NCBI GenBank assembly: GCA_020725025.1
Contig: DYFV01000002.1
Span: forward strand, 1 to 64,000
Direction: 5' to 3'
DNA length: 64,000 nucleotides
Source: Azoarcus sp.
Lineage (GTDB): Bacteria > Pseudomonadota > Gammaproteobacteria > Burkholderiales > Rhodocyclaceae
Under the pieces are notes generated by a model that had not been told where the DNA came from, searched no databases, and saw only the letters and a program-made list of their open reading frames with translations. Positions 16,231 through 26,659 of the stretch are shown here, in pieces. Made by a program: the position numbers and the translations under genes. Position 1 is the stretch's first letter. Every line of letters begins with the position of its first letter.

Positions 16231-17444
16231 GCGACGCGACGCGCCCTGCCGCCCCGCCTGCCGATGGGCCGAAAAAGGTACGCAAGGGCGACCCGAAACG
16301 CGACCGGGGCAACCGCACCGGCTTCTCGACCGGCGCCAACTCGGCGGCAGCCGCCACTGCGGCGACGCTGGGCCTCGTTGGTGGCGAGGTGCCGGCATCG
16401 GTGGAATGCCTGCTGCCGAACGGGCAGCGCGTGCGCTTCGCGATCACGGACGGCCGGGTGACGGGCGATTCGGCGCACGCGGTCAGCGTAAAGGACGCGG
16501 GCGACGACCCGGACGCTACCCACGGCGCGCACCTCACCGCCGACGTGCGCCGCATCCGCGGAGGCGGCGGCGAGGTCGTGCTCAAGGGCGGCCCGGGCGT
16601 CGGCGTGGTCACCAAGCCGGGGCTCGGGCTCGAAGTGGGCGGCCCAGCCGTCAATCCGGTGCCGCGGCGGAACATCGCCGACAACGTCGCGGCCGCCGGC
16701 CGGAACATCCTCGACGCGGGCGACAGCCTGGAGGTCACCATCTCCGTGCCCGGCGGCGAGGAGATGGCGAAGAAGACGCTCAACGCCCGCCTCGGCATCC
16801 TCGGTGGCATCTCCATCCTCGGCACCACGGGTATCGTTCGCCCCTACTCCACCGCCGCCTTCCGCGCCAGCGTCGTGCAGGCGGTGGACGTAGCGGCAAA
16901 CCAGGGCCAGACCACGGTGGTGTTCACCACCGGCGGCCGCACCGAGAAATGCGCCATGCGCGAGTTCCCCGAACTGGACGAAGCCTGCTTCGTGCAGATG
17001 GGCGACTTCGTGAAGGCGGCCTTCACGACCGCAGTGAAGCAGAACATGCAGCACATCGTCGTCGGCGCGATGGTGGGCAAGCTCACCAAGATCGCCCAGG
17101 GCCTGTCGGTCACCCACGCCTGGCGGGAGGAGGTCGACCGCGAGCTCATCGCCGGCGCGGCGGCGGAGGTGGGCGCCCCGCCCGACCTGGTGGCCGAGAT
17201 CCGCGCCGCCGAGACCGCCCGCTTCGCCGCCGAGCGGCTGGACGAGCTGGGCCTTGCGGTGGCCTTCCACCGCGCCCTCGCCCAACGCGCGCTCGCGAGC
17301 CTGCGCGAACGCTATCCCGGCCCGCACCGGCTCACGGTGCTCGCCTGCAACTTCGCGGGCGAGCCGATCGTGACGGTGCACGAGAGCACGCTCTCGACCC
17401 TCCCCGACCATGGCACGGAGCGCATCGATGCACGCACGAGATGA
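16227..17444 (+). CDS. cbiD: cobalt-precorrin-5B C1-methyltransferase CbiD
   Basis: A 405-residue non-canonical SAM methyltransferase specific to the anaerobic-type pathway; it methylates C1 after deacylation by CbiG. It carries RTGFSTGANSAAAATAAT near residue 35, DVRRIRGGGGEVVLKGGPGVG, VTKPGLGLEVGGPAVNPVPR, GGISILGTTGIVRPYST and VGAMVGKLTKIAQG. A basic 25-residue N-terminal extension (KKVRKGDPKRDRG) precedes the core. Starts within the cbiC stop (ATGA) and overlaps cbiET by 17 bp. Confidence 0.95.
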   Translation: MSDATRPAAPPADGPKKVRKGDPKRDRGNRTGFSTGANSAAAATAATLGLVGGEVPASVECLLPNGQRVRFAITDGRVTGDSAHAVSVKDAGDDPDATHGAHLTADVRRIRGGGGEVVLKGGPGVGVVTKPGLGLEVGGPAVNPVPRRNIADNVAAAGRNILDAGDSLEVTISVPGGEEMAKKTLNARLGILGGISILGTTGIVRPYSTAAFRASVVQAVDVAANQGQTTVVFTTGGRTEKCAMREFPELDEACFVQMGDFVKAAFTTAVKQNMQHIVVGAMVGKLTKIAQGLSVTHAWREEVDRELIAGAAAEVGAPPDLVAEIRAAETARFAAERLDELGLAVAFHRALAQRALASLRERYPGPHRLTVLACNFAGEPIVTVHESTLSTLPDHGTERIDARTR

Positions 17445-18738
17445 AACCCTCCACCTCATCGGCATCCTCGACGAGGGCTGGGACGGGCTCGGCCGCGGCG
17501 CGCGCGAGCGCCTCGCCGCGAGCCAGCTGGTGATCGGCGCCGGGCGCACCCTGCGCCTGGTCGCACCGCACCTGGCCGAGAACGCGACCCTGCGCGACAT
17601 GGACGGCGCACTGGCGAAGGTGCCGGAATGGGTGCGGGCCGCACGGGCCGACGGGCTCGGCGTGGCCGTTCTCGCCACCGGCGATCCGCTCTGCCATGGC
17701 ATCGCCGGCTACCTTGCCGGCAAGCTCGGCGCGGAGAACTTGGCAATCCACCCTGCCCCCTCCACCCTGCAGATCGCCTTCGCGCGCCTGAGGAAGCCAT
17801 GGCAGGACGCGGTCATCGCCTCCTGCCACGGGCCCGACGCCGGCGAGTGGCACGCGGGCGCGACGCCCGACCACGGGCTCTACAAGGTGGTCCGCGCCGT
17901 GGCGGAGCATCCGCGCGTGGCGGCCTTCACCGGACCGGACAACGGCCCCGACCGCATCGCCCGGGCGCTATCGGCAGCGGGGTTCGGCGAAGAGGCACGC
18001 ATCTCGGTCGCCGCCCGGCTGTGCCTGCCGGACGAGGCCGTGTGGAGCGACCTGCCGCTCGCCGAAGCCGCCGAGCGGCGCTTTCCCGATCCCAACGTCG
18101 TCATCGTCGAGCGCAAGGACCGCCCTGCGCCCGTGTTCGGCTTCGAGGACAGCGCCTACGTGCAGCGCCAGCCGGAAAAAGGCCTCATCACCAAGCTCGA
18201 GGCGCGCGCGGTATCGCTCGCCAAGCTCGCGCTGCGTCCGGACAGCGTGGTGTGGGACATCGGCGCCGGCTCCGGCTCGGTAGGGCTGGAGGCGAGCCGC
18301 ATCGCGCGGCACGGTCACGTGTGGGCGATCGAGAAAAATGCCGCGGACGCCGACAACGCGCGGGAAAACGCCCGCCGCTTTTCCGCCACCAACTACACCC
18401 TGGTGGAAGGCCGGGCGCCTGCCGGGCTCGACGCCTGGCCCGATCCGGATGCAGTGTTCATCGGCGGCTCGGGCGGCGAGCTCGCCGAGCTCGTCGCCCT
18501 CTGCCTGGCGCGGCTCCGGCCCGGCGGGCGGCTGGTGATGAACTTCGTCACGCTGGAGAACCTCGCCACCGCCACCGCGGCGCTCGCGGCCCACGGCGCA
18601 GAGTGGGAAGCGACCATGCTCTCGACCGCGCGCAGCCAACCCATCCTCGACATGCACCGCCTCGCCGCACAGAACCCGGTGTGGATCGTGTCCGCCCGCC
18701 GGGCTTCCCAACCCGACCCTGTTACCGACCATGACTGA
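17428..18738 (+). CDS. cbiET: fused precorrin-6/7 methyltransferase-decarboxylase CbiET (CobL-like)
   Basis: A 436-residue fusion. Residues 1-205 are the CbiE half, a tetrapyrrole methylase for C5 (LHLIGILDEGWDGLG, VAVLATGDPLCHGIAGYLAGKL, PAPSTLQIAFARL). About 225-436 are the CbiT half, a Rossmann methyltransferase-decarboxylase for C15 and C12 (VVWDIGAGSGSVGLEASRIA, VWAIEKN, FIGGSGGELAELV). The joined order matches CobL/CbiET. ATG 17428 lies inside the end of cbiD; a slightly earlier ATG at 17410 is possible. The stop overlaps cobI (ATGACTGA). Confidence 0.94.
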   Translation: MHARDETLHLIGILDEGWDGLGRGARERLAASQLVIGAGRTLRLVAPHLAENATLRDMDGALAKVPEWVRAARADGLGVAVLATGDPLCHGIAGYLAGKLGAENLAIHPAPSTLQIAFARLRKPWQDAVIASCHGPDAGEWHAGATPDHGLYKVVRAVAEHPRVAAFTGPDNGPDRIARALSAAGFGEEARISVAARLCLPDEAVWSDLPLAEAAERRFPDPNVVIVERKDRPAPVFGFEDSAYVQRQPEKGLITKLEARAVSLAKLALRPDSVVWDIGAGSGSVGLEASRIARHGHVWAIEKNAADADNARENARRFSATNYTLVEGRAPAGLDAWPDPDAVFIGGSGGELAELVALCLARLRPGGRLVMNFVTLENLATATAALAAHGAEWEATMLSTARSQPILDMHRLAAQNPVWIVSARRASQPDPVTDHD

Positions 18739-19519
18739 TTCCATCCGCTACGGGCGCCTCATCGGCGCCTCGCTCGGCCCCGGCGACCCCGAGCTCGTCA
18801 CCCGCCGCGCCTGGACCGCGCTCCAGTCGGGGGCGCGCTGGCTCTACCCGGTGAAGAAGGCCGAGGATTCCTCCTACGCGCTCGACATCGTGCGCCGCGG
18901 CGGGCTCCCCGTGCCGGGCGACGCCGAGGAGCTCGTGTTCCCCATGACGCGCAACCCCGAGATCCTCGCCAAGGCCTGGGCGCGCGCGGCGATACGGACG
19001 GTGGAGCTCCTTGCCGAAGGGCGCGACCTGGTCTTCCTCGTCGAGGGCGACGCCTCCACCTTCGCCACCTTCGGGCACCTCGCGCGCGTGGTGCGCGAGC
19101 TCGCCCCGGAGGTCGAGGTCGAGACCATCCCCGGCGTGAGCTCCTTCGCCGCGGCCGCCGCATGCGTGGGCGCGACGCTGGCCGAAGAGGACGAGACGCT
19201 CGCCATCATCCCCGCCGCCTACGGCGTGACGGTGATCGACCACCTGCTCGACGAGTTCGACACCCTGGTGCTGCTCAAGGTGAAGCCGATGCTCGACGAG
19301 GTGCTGGAGCTGCTCGCGCGGCGCGGGCTCACCGCCACCAGCTGCTTCGTCGAGAAGGTCGGCTCGCCCGAAGAGCGGGTGGTGCGGGACGTCGCCAGCC
19401 TCGCCGGCGAGAAGGTGAACTACCTCTCGCTGATGCTGGTGCAGAACCCGAAGCGCGTGCGCGGCGAGTTGCGCCGCGGCTGCCGCAAGCGCGCCGCGGC
19501 CGAGTCGGCGCCGGCCTGA
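18731..19519 (+). CDS. cobI: (cobalt-)precorrin-2 C20-methyltransferase (CobI/CbiL)
   Basis: A 262-residue tetrapyrrole methylase adding the C20 methyl to (cobalt-)precorrin-2. Family features: GASLGPGDPELVTRRAW, WLYPVKKAEDSSYAL, FPMTRNPEILAKAW, LVFLVEGDASTFATFGHLARVV and TIPGVSSFAAAAACVGATLAEEDE, then VLLKVKPMLDEVLEL. A short basic C-terminal tail (RRGCRKRAAAE) follows. It overlaps cbiET by 8 bp. Confidence 0.95.
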   Translation: MTDSIRYGRLIGASLGPGDPELVTRRAWTALQSGARWLYPVKKAEDSSYALDIVRRGGLPVPGDAEELVFPMTRNPEILAKAWARAAIRTVELLAEGRDLVFLVEGDASTFATFGHLARVVRELAPEVEVETIPGVSSFAAAAACVGATLAEEDETLAIIPAAYGVTVIDHLLDEFDTLVLLKVKPMLDEVLELLARRGLTATSCFVEKVGSPEERVVRDVASLAGEKVNYLSLMLVQNPKRVRGELRRGCRKRAAAESAPA

Positions 19520-19547
19520 AATCTCCGAAACGAATACAACGAGAGCC

Positions 19548-20321
19548 ATGACCCAACACCTGCCCTTCCCCAACTCGCGCGTGGCGGTGGTCTCCATCAC
19601 CCGCCACGGCATCGCGCTCGCCGGCCGAGTGGTCGCGGCGCTGCCTGGCGCACGTCTCTTCGCACCGGAGAAATTCCGCTCGGAGGCCGAGGCCGCCGCG
19701 CCCGGCGCCGCCGCCTGCTTCACCGGCAAGACGGGCGATCAGATCCCCGGGCTCTTCGCCGCCTTCGACGGCATCGTCGCCATCGTCTCCCTCGGTGCGG
19801 TGGTGCGGCTCATCGCGCCGCACCTCCGGAACAAGGAGAGCGACCCCGGCGTGGTGGTGCTGGACGAAGGCGGCCGCTGGGCGATCCCGGTGCTGTCGGG
19901 CCACCTGGGCGGAGCGAACGCGCTGGCCGGCGTGCTCTCCGCCGCGCTCGGCGCCCAGCCGGTCCTCACCACCGCCTCGGACGCGCGCGAGACGCTCGCA
20001 GTGGACTTGCTCGGCCGCGAGCTCGGCTGGGCCTTCGAGGCGAGCCACGACGAAATCGTGCGCGCGAGCGCGGCCATGGTGAACGACGAGCCGGTCGCGC
20101 TGGTGCAGGAGGCGGGCAGCCGCGACTGGTGGACGCGCCACGCCAACGGCCGCAGCGGCCCGCTGCCCGCAAACCTCACGCTGGCCTCCCGCCTTGAGGA
20201 CATCGACCCGGATGCCTACGGCGCGGTGCTGTGGGTCAGCCGGCGCGAGCTGCCCGCGGCACTCGCCGGCCGGCTCGCGGGCAAGCGCGTGATCTACCGT
20301 CCGCCCGTGGAGGCGGCGTGA
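19548..20321 (+). CDS. cbiG: cobalt-precorrin-5A hydrolase CbiG, N-terminal and central domains
   Basis: A 257-residue protein matching the N-terminal and central parts of CbiG, which opens the delta-lactone of cobalt-precorrin-5A and releases acetaldehyde. Seen: VAVVSITRHGIALAGRVV, GKTGDQIPGLFAAFDGIVAIVSLGAVVRLIAPHL, DPGVVVLDEGGRWAIPVLSGHLGGAN and PVLTTASDARETLAVDLLGRELGW, then GKRVIYRPP at the end. The C-terminal CobE-like domain is a separate gene just downstream. The stop overlaps a GTG start (GTGA), so the split is clean rather than a frameshift in one long gene. Confidence 0.93.
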   Translation: MTQHLPFPNSRVAVVSITRHGIALAGRVVAALPGARLFAPEKFRSEAEAAAPGAAACFTGKTGDQIPGLFAAFDGIVAIVSLGAVVRLIAPHLRNKESDPGVVVLDEGGRWAIPVLSGHLGGANALAGVLSAALGAQPVLTTASDARETLAVDLLGRELGWAFEASHDEIVRASAAMVNDEPVALVQEAGSRDWWTRHANGRSGPLPANLTLASRLEDIDPDAYGAVLWVSRRELPAALAGRLAGKRVIYRPPVEAA

Positions 20322-20734
20322 GCACCCCGGGCGGTCGACCGCGGCTCGCGGTAGGTCTCGGCTGCGACCGCGACACCCCCGCCAGCACCGTGGCCCTGGC
20401 GCTCGACGAGGCACTGGCGGGCATCGGCGCGCGCCTCGAGGACATCGCTGCGGTCGCGAGCATCGATCTGAAGGCCGACGAGCCGGCCCTGCACGCACTC
20501 GCCCGCCGCTACGGCTGGGACATCCGCTTCTACCCGGCCGCGGCGCTGGCCGCGGTCGAGGTCCCCAACCCGTCCGAGACGGTGCGCCGCTACACCGGCA
20601 CCCCCTCCGTATCCGAGGCGGCGGCGCTGCTCGCCGCAGGAGCCGGTCTCGGCGCACTGCTCGTCGAAAAGCATCGGCTGCGCGGCCCCGACGGGCGCAA
20701 TGCCACCGTTTCCATTGCGAGGATTCCCGAATGA
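20318..20734 (+). CDS. CbiG C-terminal domain protein (CobE-like)
   Basis: A 138-residue stand-alone homologue of the CbiG C-terminal domain, called CobE in aerobic-pathway bacteria. Typical stretches: LAVGLGCDRDTPASTVALALDEAL, VASIDLKADEPALHALARRYGW, VEVPNPSETVRRYTGTPSVSEAAAL, LVEKHRLRGPDGRNATVSIARI. The GTG at 20318 overlaps the stop of the N-terminal half, and the gene ends overlapping cobJ (ATGA), so it is coupled on both sides. Its product probably works with the N-terminal half in lactone opening. Confidence 0.88.
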   Translation: MSTPGGRPRLAVGLGCDRDTPASTVALALDEALAGIGARLEDIAAVASIDLKADEPALHALARRYGWDIRFYPAAALAAVEVPNPSETVRRYTGTPSVSEAAALLAAGAGLGALLVEKHRLRGPDGRNATVSIARIPE

Positions 20735-21699
20735 GCCACAAGGGCAAGATCATGCTGGTGGGGCTGGGCCCCGGCAGCCATGAGCATCTCACCGCGCGTG
20801 CCCGCGCGGCCATCGCCGAGGCCGACACGGTCATCGGCTACGTCACCTACATCCGCCTGGTCGCCGACCTGCTCGAAGGCAAGGAGGTGGTGAAGAAATC
20901 CATGACGGAGGAGCTCGACCGGGCCATCGAGGCGCTCGAGCGCGCGAAGCAGGGCCGGAAGGTCGCCCTGGTGTCGTCGGGCGACGCCGGCGTCTACGGC
21001 ATGGCGGGTCCGACCTTCGAGGTGCTGTTCCAGGCCGGCTGGACCCCCGACTCGGACATCGAGGTGGAGATCGTGCCGGGCGCATCCGCCTTGAACACCT
21101 GCGCTGCCCTGGTGGGTGCGCCGCTGACCCACGACTTCTGCGCGATCTCGCTGTCGGACCTCCTCACCCCCTGGCCGGTGATCGCTCGGCGCCTGGACGC
21201 CGCCGCCGCGGCCGACTTCGTGGTCGCGCTGTACAACCCCAAGAGCGGCCGGCGCACGCGCCAGATCGTGGAGGCGCAGCGCCTCTTCCTCGCCCACCGC
21301 AGACCGGATACGCCGATCGCGATCGTGAAGTCGGCCTACCGTCCCAAGCAGCGCATCGAGTTCACTACACTGGACCGGATGGCCGAACGCGACATCGGCA
21401 TGCTCACCACGGTGCTGATCGGCAACTCGAGCACCTTCGTGCGCGACGGGCTGATGGTCACTCCGCGCGGCTACGCCAACAAGTACGACGTGGAAGCCGG
21501 TGCGACGCGCGAGGGCGAGCAGGCAGGCCGCTCCCTGTCGACCGGGCTGGCGGGCTGGCTGGAGACGATACGCGCGAGCGGCGAGACGCCCGAGGCGCTC
21601 GCACGACGCTACGGCCTGCCGGTCGCCTACATCGCCGGGGCGCTCGAAGGCGAGGACCTCGAGGACGATCCCTCCGCCGCCGGGGAGGCACTCGCATGA
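20731..21699 (+). CDS. cobJ: (cobalt-)precorrin-3B C17-methyltransferase (CobJ/CbiH)
   Basis: A 322-residue methylase that methylates C17 and drives ring contraction. The core (about 1-255) has IMLVGLGPGSHEHLTARAR, VIGYVTYIRLVADLL, ALVSSGDAGVYGMAGPTFEV, VPGASALNTCAALVGAPLTHDFCAISLSDLLTPW and TVLIGNSSTFVRDGLMVTPRGY. About 65 further residues (TREGEQAGRS to the end) form a C-terminal extension without cysteines; it is not the Fe-S domain of the long Bacillus CbiH60. The following gene encodes a separate ferredoxin, overlapping by ATGA. Confidence 0.94.
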   Translation: MSHKGKIMLVGLGPGSHEHLTARARAAIAEADTVIGYVTYIRLVADLLEGKEVVKKSMTEELDRAIEALERAKQGRKVALVSSGDAGVYGMAGPTFEVLFQAGWTPDSDIEVEIVPGASALNTCAALVGAPLTHDFCAISLSDLLTPWPVIARRLDAAAAADFVVALYNPKSGRRTRQIVEAQRLFLAHRRPDTPIAIVKSAYRPKQRIEFTTLDRMAERDIGMLTTVLIGNSSTFVRDGLMVTPRGYANKYDVEAGATREGEQAGRSLSTGLAGWLETIRASGETPEALARRYGLPVAYIAGALEGEDLEDDPSAAGEALA

Positions 21700-22037
21700 G
21701 CACGGCGGAGAAGCCCAGGCTGGGCGAATATCGCCGACACCTCCTGGTGTGCACCGGCCCGCGCTGCACGCGTAACGGCGAGGCGCAGGCGCTCTTCGAC
21801 GGGCTGGGCGAAATGTTCAAGGCGGCGGGCATCGACAAGGGTCCGCTGCGCGTCAAGCGCACCCGCGTTTCCTGCTTCGCCGCCTGCAAGGGCGGCCCCG
21901 TCGCATGCGTGCAGCCGGACGGCGTGTGGTACTACAACGCCACCCCCGAGAACATGCGGCGCATCGTCGAGCGCCACCTCGTCGGCGGCGAGCCGGTCGA
22001 GGAGCTGATCTTTCATCGCGGCCCCGGCGCGGCGTAG
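21696..22037 (+). CDS. thioredoxin-like [2Fe-2S] ferredoxin of the cobalamin operon
   Basis: A 113-residue protein with the thioredoxin-like [2Fe-2S] arrangement: Cys19-x4-Cys24 (VCTGPRCTRNGEAQAL) and Cys60-x3-Cys64 (SCFAACKGGPVACVQPDG), then WYYNATPENMRRIVERHL. Similar small ferredoxins (for example CbiW) occur in cobalamin operons. It is the last gene of the riboswitch-led operon, overlapping cobJ by 4 bp. An electron-transfer role in ring contraction or cobalt reduction is inference. A second, free cysteine (Cys71) is present. Confidence 0.85.
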   Translation: MSTAEKPRLGEYRRHLLVCTGPRCTRNGEAQALFDGLGEMFKAAGIDKGPLRVKRTRVSCFAACKGGPVACVQPDGVWYYNATPENMRRIVERHLVGGEPVEELIFHRGPGAA

Positions 22038-22099
22038 CCGGGGGCGAAAGGCGGAGCGGCGGTGTCCGCCGCGCAAGCCCGGCGGCGGACGATGGGCTT

Positions 22100-24364
<2,265 letters not shown>

Positions 24365-24368
<4 letters not shown>

Positions 24369-25228
24369 GAATCGCCGCCCTGCTTCGGTTCTCCCGGGTG
24401 CACCGCGGTGCAGCCCGCGTGCGGCGGGTGGGGCACATCCCCGTGCGATTCGGGCGCGAACCACGCCAGGCGCGGATACAGCCCCACCACGCCCCCCACG
24501 AAGGTGAGCGCCGGCGGACGGATCTCCGCCTCGCGCACCCGCTCGGGCAGCGTGGCGAGATCGGCCACCACCTGGCGCTGAGCCGGCGTGGTGCCGCGCT
24601 CGATCACGCCGGCCGGCGTGTCGGGCGGCAGGCCGTGGGCGATGAGCTGGCCGCAGATCTCGGCCAGGCGCGAGATGCCCATGTAGATCACGAGGGTCTG
24701 GCCCGGCCGGGCGAGCATGGGCCAGTCGAGGTCCAGGGCCCCGTCCTTCAGGAAGCCGGTGGTGAACACCACCGAGCGTGCGTGATCGCGGTGGGTGAGC
24801 GGAATGCCGGCGTAGGCGGCGATGCCCGCGGCGGCCGTCACCCCCGGCACCACCTCCACGGTGATGCCGGCCGCCACCAGCACCTCCATCTCCTCGCCGC
24901 CGCGCCCGAAGATGAAGGGGTCGCCGCCCTTGAGCCGCACCACCCGCCTGCCCTCGCGGGCGAGGCGCACCAGCAGCGCGTTGATCTCGTCCTGGGGCAG
25001 GGTGTGGTCGGCCGCCTTTTTGCCGACGTAGATCCGCTCGGCGGACGCCGGGGCGAGATCGACGATGGCCGGGCTCACCAGGTTGTCGAACACGACCACG
25101 TCCGCACCCGCAATGAGGCGTGCGCCGCGCAGCGTAAGGAGCTCGGGGTCGCCGGGGCCGGCGCCCACGAGATAGACGTGGCCGGCCTCGGGACCGGGAC
25201 GGACGACGGGAAGATCGGGCAGCGGCAT
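24365..25228 (-). CDS. cobA: uroporphyrinogen-III C-methyltransferase (CobA/SUMT)
   Basis: A 287-residue methylase converting uroporphyrinogen III to precorrin-2, feeding B12 and siroheme. Signature: VYLVGAGPGDPELLTLRGARLI, DVVVFDNLVSPAIVDLAP, YVGKKAADHTLPQDEIN, RLKGGDPFIFGRGGEE, VPGVTAAAGIAAYAGIPLTHRD, GTTPAQRQVVADLATL. ATG 25228 is preferred, with GAGG just upstream; a GTG two codons earlier is possible. There is no CysG dehydrogenase/chelatase domain. A short His/Pro/Cys-containing tail (SHGDVPHPPHAGC) is unusual. Confidence 0.95.
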
Positions 25229-25258
25229 GGGCACCTCGCAGTTCGCCGGATTATCGGT

Positions 25259-25867
25259 TCAGAACTCCATGCCGGGCATCGCCTTCAGCCCGGCTGCGAA
25301 GGCGTGCTTGACCGGGCTCATGTCGGTGACGGTGTCGGCCACCGCCACGAGCTCGGGCGGCGCGGCGCGCCCGGTGACGATCACGTGCTGGTGCACCGGA
25401 CGCGCTGCAAGGTCGGCGACCACCTGCTCGAGCTCGAGATAGCGGTGCTTGAGCGCGATGTTGAGCTCGTCGAGCACCACCAGGCCGATCGCCGGGTCGG
25501 CGAGGAAGCGCTTCGCCTGCTCCCAGGCCGCCTCCGCGGCTGCGACGTCGCGCGCCCGGTCCTGGGTCTCCCAGGTGAAGCCTTCGCCCATCACGTGCCA
25601 GGCCACTTCCGGCTGGCGGCGGAAGAAGGCCTCTTCGCCGGTGTCCGAGCGCCCCTTGATGAACTGCACCACCCCCACCCGCATGCCGTGGCCCAGCGCA
25701 CGGGCGAGCACGCCGAAGGCGGCGCTCGACTTGCCCTTGCCGTTACCGGTGTTGACCAGCAACACCCCGCGCTCGATCTTGGCCGCGGCGATCTTGTCGT
25801 CCATCACCGTCTTCTTGCGCTGCATGCGCGCGGCGTGGCGCGCGTCGCGCCCGTTCGATTCGTCCAT
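25259..25867 (-). CDS. cobO: cob(I)yrinate a,c-diamide adenosyltransferase (CobO/BtuR)
   Basis: A 202-residue enzyme that attaches the 5'-deoxyadenosyl group to cobalt. P-loop in VNTGNGKGKSSAAFGVLAR, then VGVVQFIKGRSDTGEE, VLDELNIALKHRYLELEQV, VIVTGRAAPPELVAVADTVTDM and the PGMEF end; all typical of CobO. ATG 25867 is chosen because a GGAG lies about 10 bp upstream; a GTG at 25876 overlapping the btuD stop (GTGA) is the alternative. Confidence 0.94.
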   Translation of the reverse strand: MDESNGRDARHAARMQRKKTVMDDKIAAAKIERGVLLVNTGNGKGKSSAAFGVLARALGHGMRVGVVQFIKGRSDTGEEAFFRRQPEVAWHVMGEGFTWETQDRARDVAAAEAAWEQAKRFLADPAIGLVVLDELNIALKHRYLELEQVVADLAARPVHQHVIVTGRAAPPELVAVADTVTDMSPVKHAFAAGLKAMPGMEF

Positions 25868-25872
25868 GTGGT

Positions 25873-26658
25873 TCACTCCGGCAGGAAAACGATCCGGTCG
25901 TCGATCTCGACGCGCCGGATCGGGTGGTCGAAGGCGCGGCTGAGGGGCTCGGTCTGCAGCACCTCCTCCCGCGTACCCGCCACCACGCCGCCGCGGCCGT
26001 CCAGCAGGATCACGTGGTCGGCATAGCGAGCGGCCAGGTTGATGTCGTGGAGCACCATCACCACCCCGCGCCCTTCTCGCGCGAGCCGCGCGAAGAGCTC
26101 GAGCACGGCCACCTGGTAATGCAGGTCGAGGTGGTTGGTGGGCTCGTCGAGCAGGAAGAGCCGCGGCGCCTGGGTCAGCAGCGCAGCCACCGCCACCCGC
26201 TGGCGCTCGCCGCCGGACAGCGTGAGGATATCGCGCTCGGCCATGTCGGCTAGCCCCAGCTCGGCGAGCGCCGCCCGCGCGATCGCCTCGTCCTGCTCAC
26301 CCTCCCAGCCCCAGCGGCCCAGATGCGGGTGACGCCCGACGAGCGCCGTTTCCAGCACCGAGGCCGAGAAATGGTCGGGCTGCTGCTGCGGGAGCAGTCC
26401 CCGGAAGCGCGCCGTGGCGCCGCTTTCCCACTGGGCATAGGTCCGTCCGTCCAGGCGCACCGTGCCCACCGTCGGTGCGCGCAGGCCCGCGAGGGCATGC
26501 AGCAGTGTCGTCTTGCCCGCGCCATTTGGCCCGAGCAGCACCAGGCACTCGCCGGCCGCGAGCCGCAGGCTGAACTCGCAGCACAGCCAGCGCTCGCCCA
26601 CGCGCAGGGCGAGCCGGTCGGCTTCGAGCATGGAGGGCAGGTCCGCGGCGAGCGTCAT
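25873..26658 (-). CDS. btuD: ABC transporter ATP-binding protein (BtuD/FecE-like)
   Basis: A 261-residue ATPase of a B12/siderophore-type importer: Walker A LLGPNGAGKTTLLHALAG, Q-loop in RGLLPQQQ, signature TLSGGERQRVAVAALL, Walker B RLFLLDEPTNHLD and the H-loop VLHDINLAARYADHVILL. It overlaps the end of the permease gene and precedes cobO. B12 as cargo is inferred from position between btuC/btuB and cobalamin genes. ATG 26658 omits an upstream low-quality extension. Confidence 0.88.
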   Translation of the reverse strand: MTLAADLPSMLEADRLALRVGERWLCCEFSLRLAAGECLVLLGPNGAGKTTLLHALAGLRAPTVGTVRLDGRTYAQWESGATARFRGLLPQQQPDHFSASVLETALVGRHPHLGRWGWEGEQDEAIARAALAELGLADMAERDILTLSGGERQRVAVAALLTQAPRLFLLDEPTNHLDLHYQVAVLELFARLAREGRGVVMVLHDINLAARYADHVILLDGRGGVVAGTREEVLQTEPLSRAFDHPIRRVEIDDRIVFLPE

Positions 26659-26659
26659 G

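Noticed and set aside
19548-20734. cbiG as a frameshifted pseudogene
   Set aside because: The break is at a domain boundary with a GTGA stop-start overlap like others in the operon, and both parts are intact, so two genes is the better reading.
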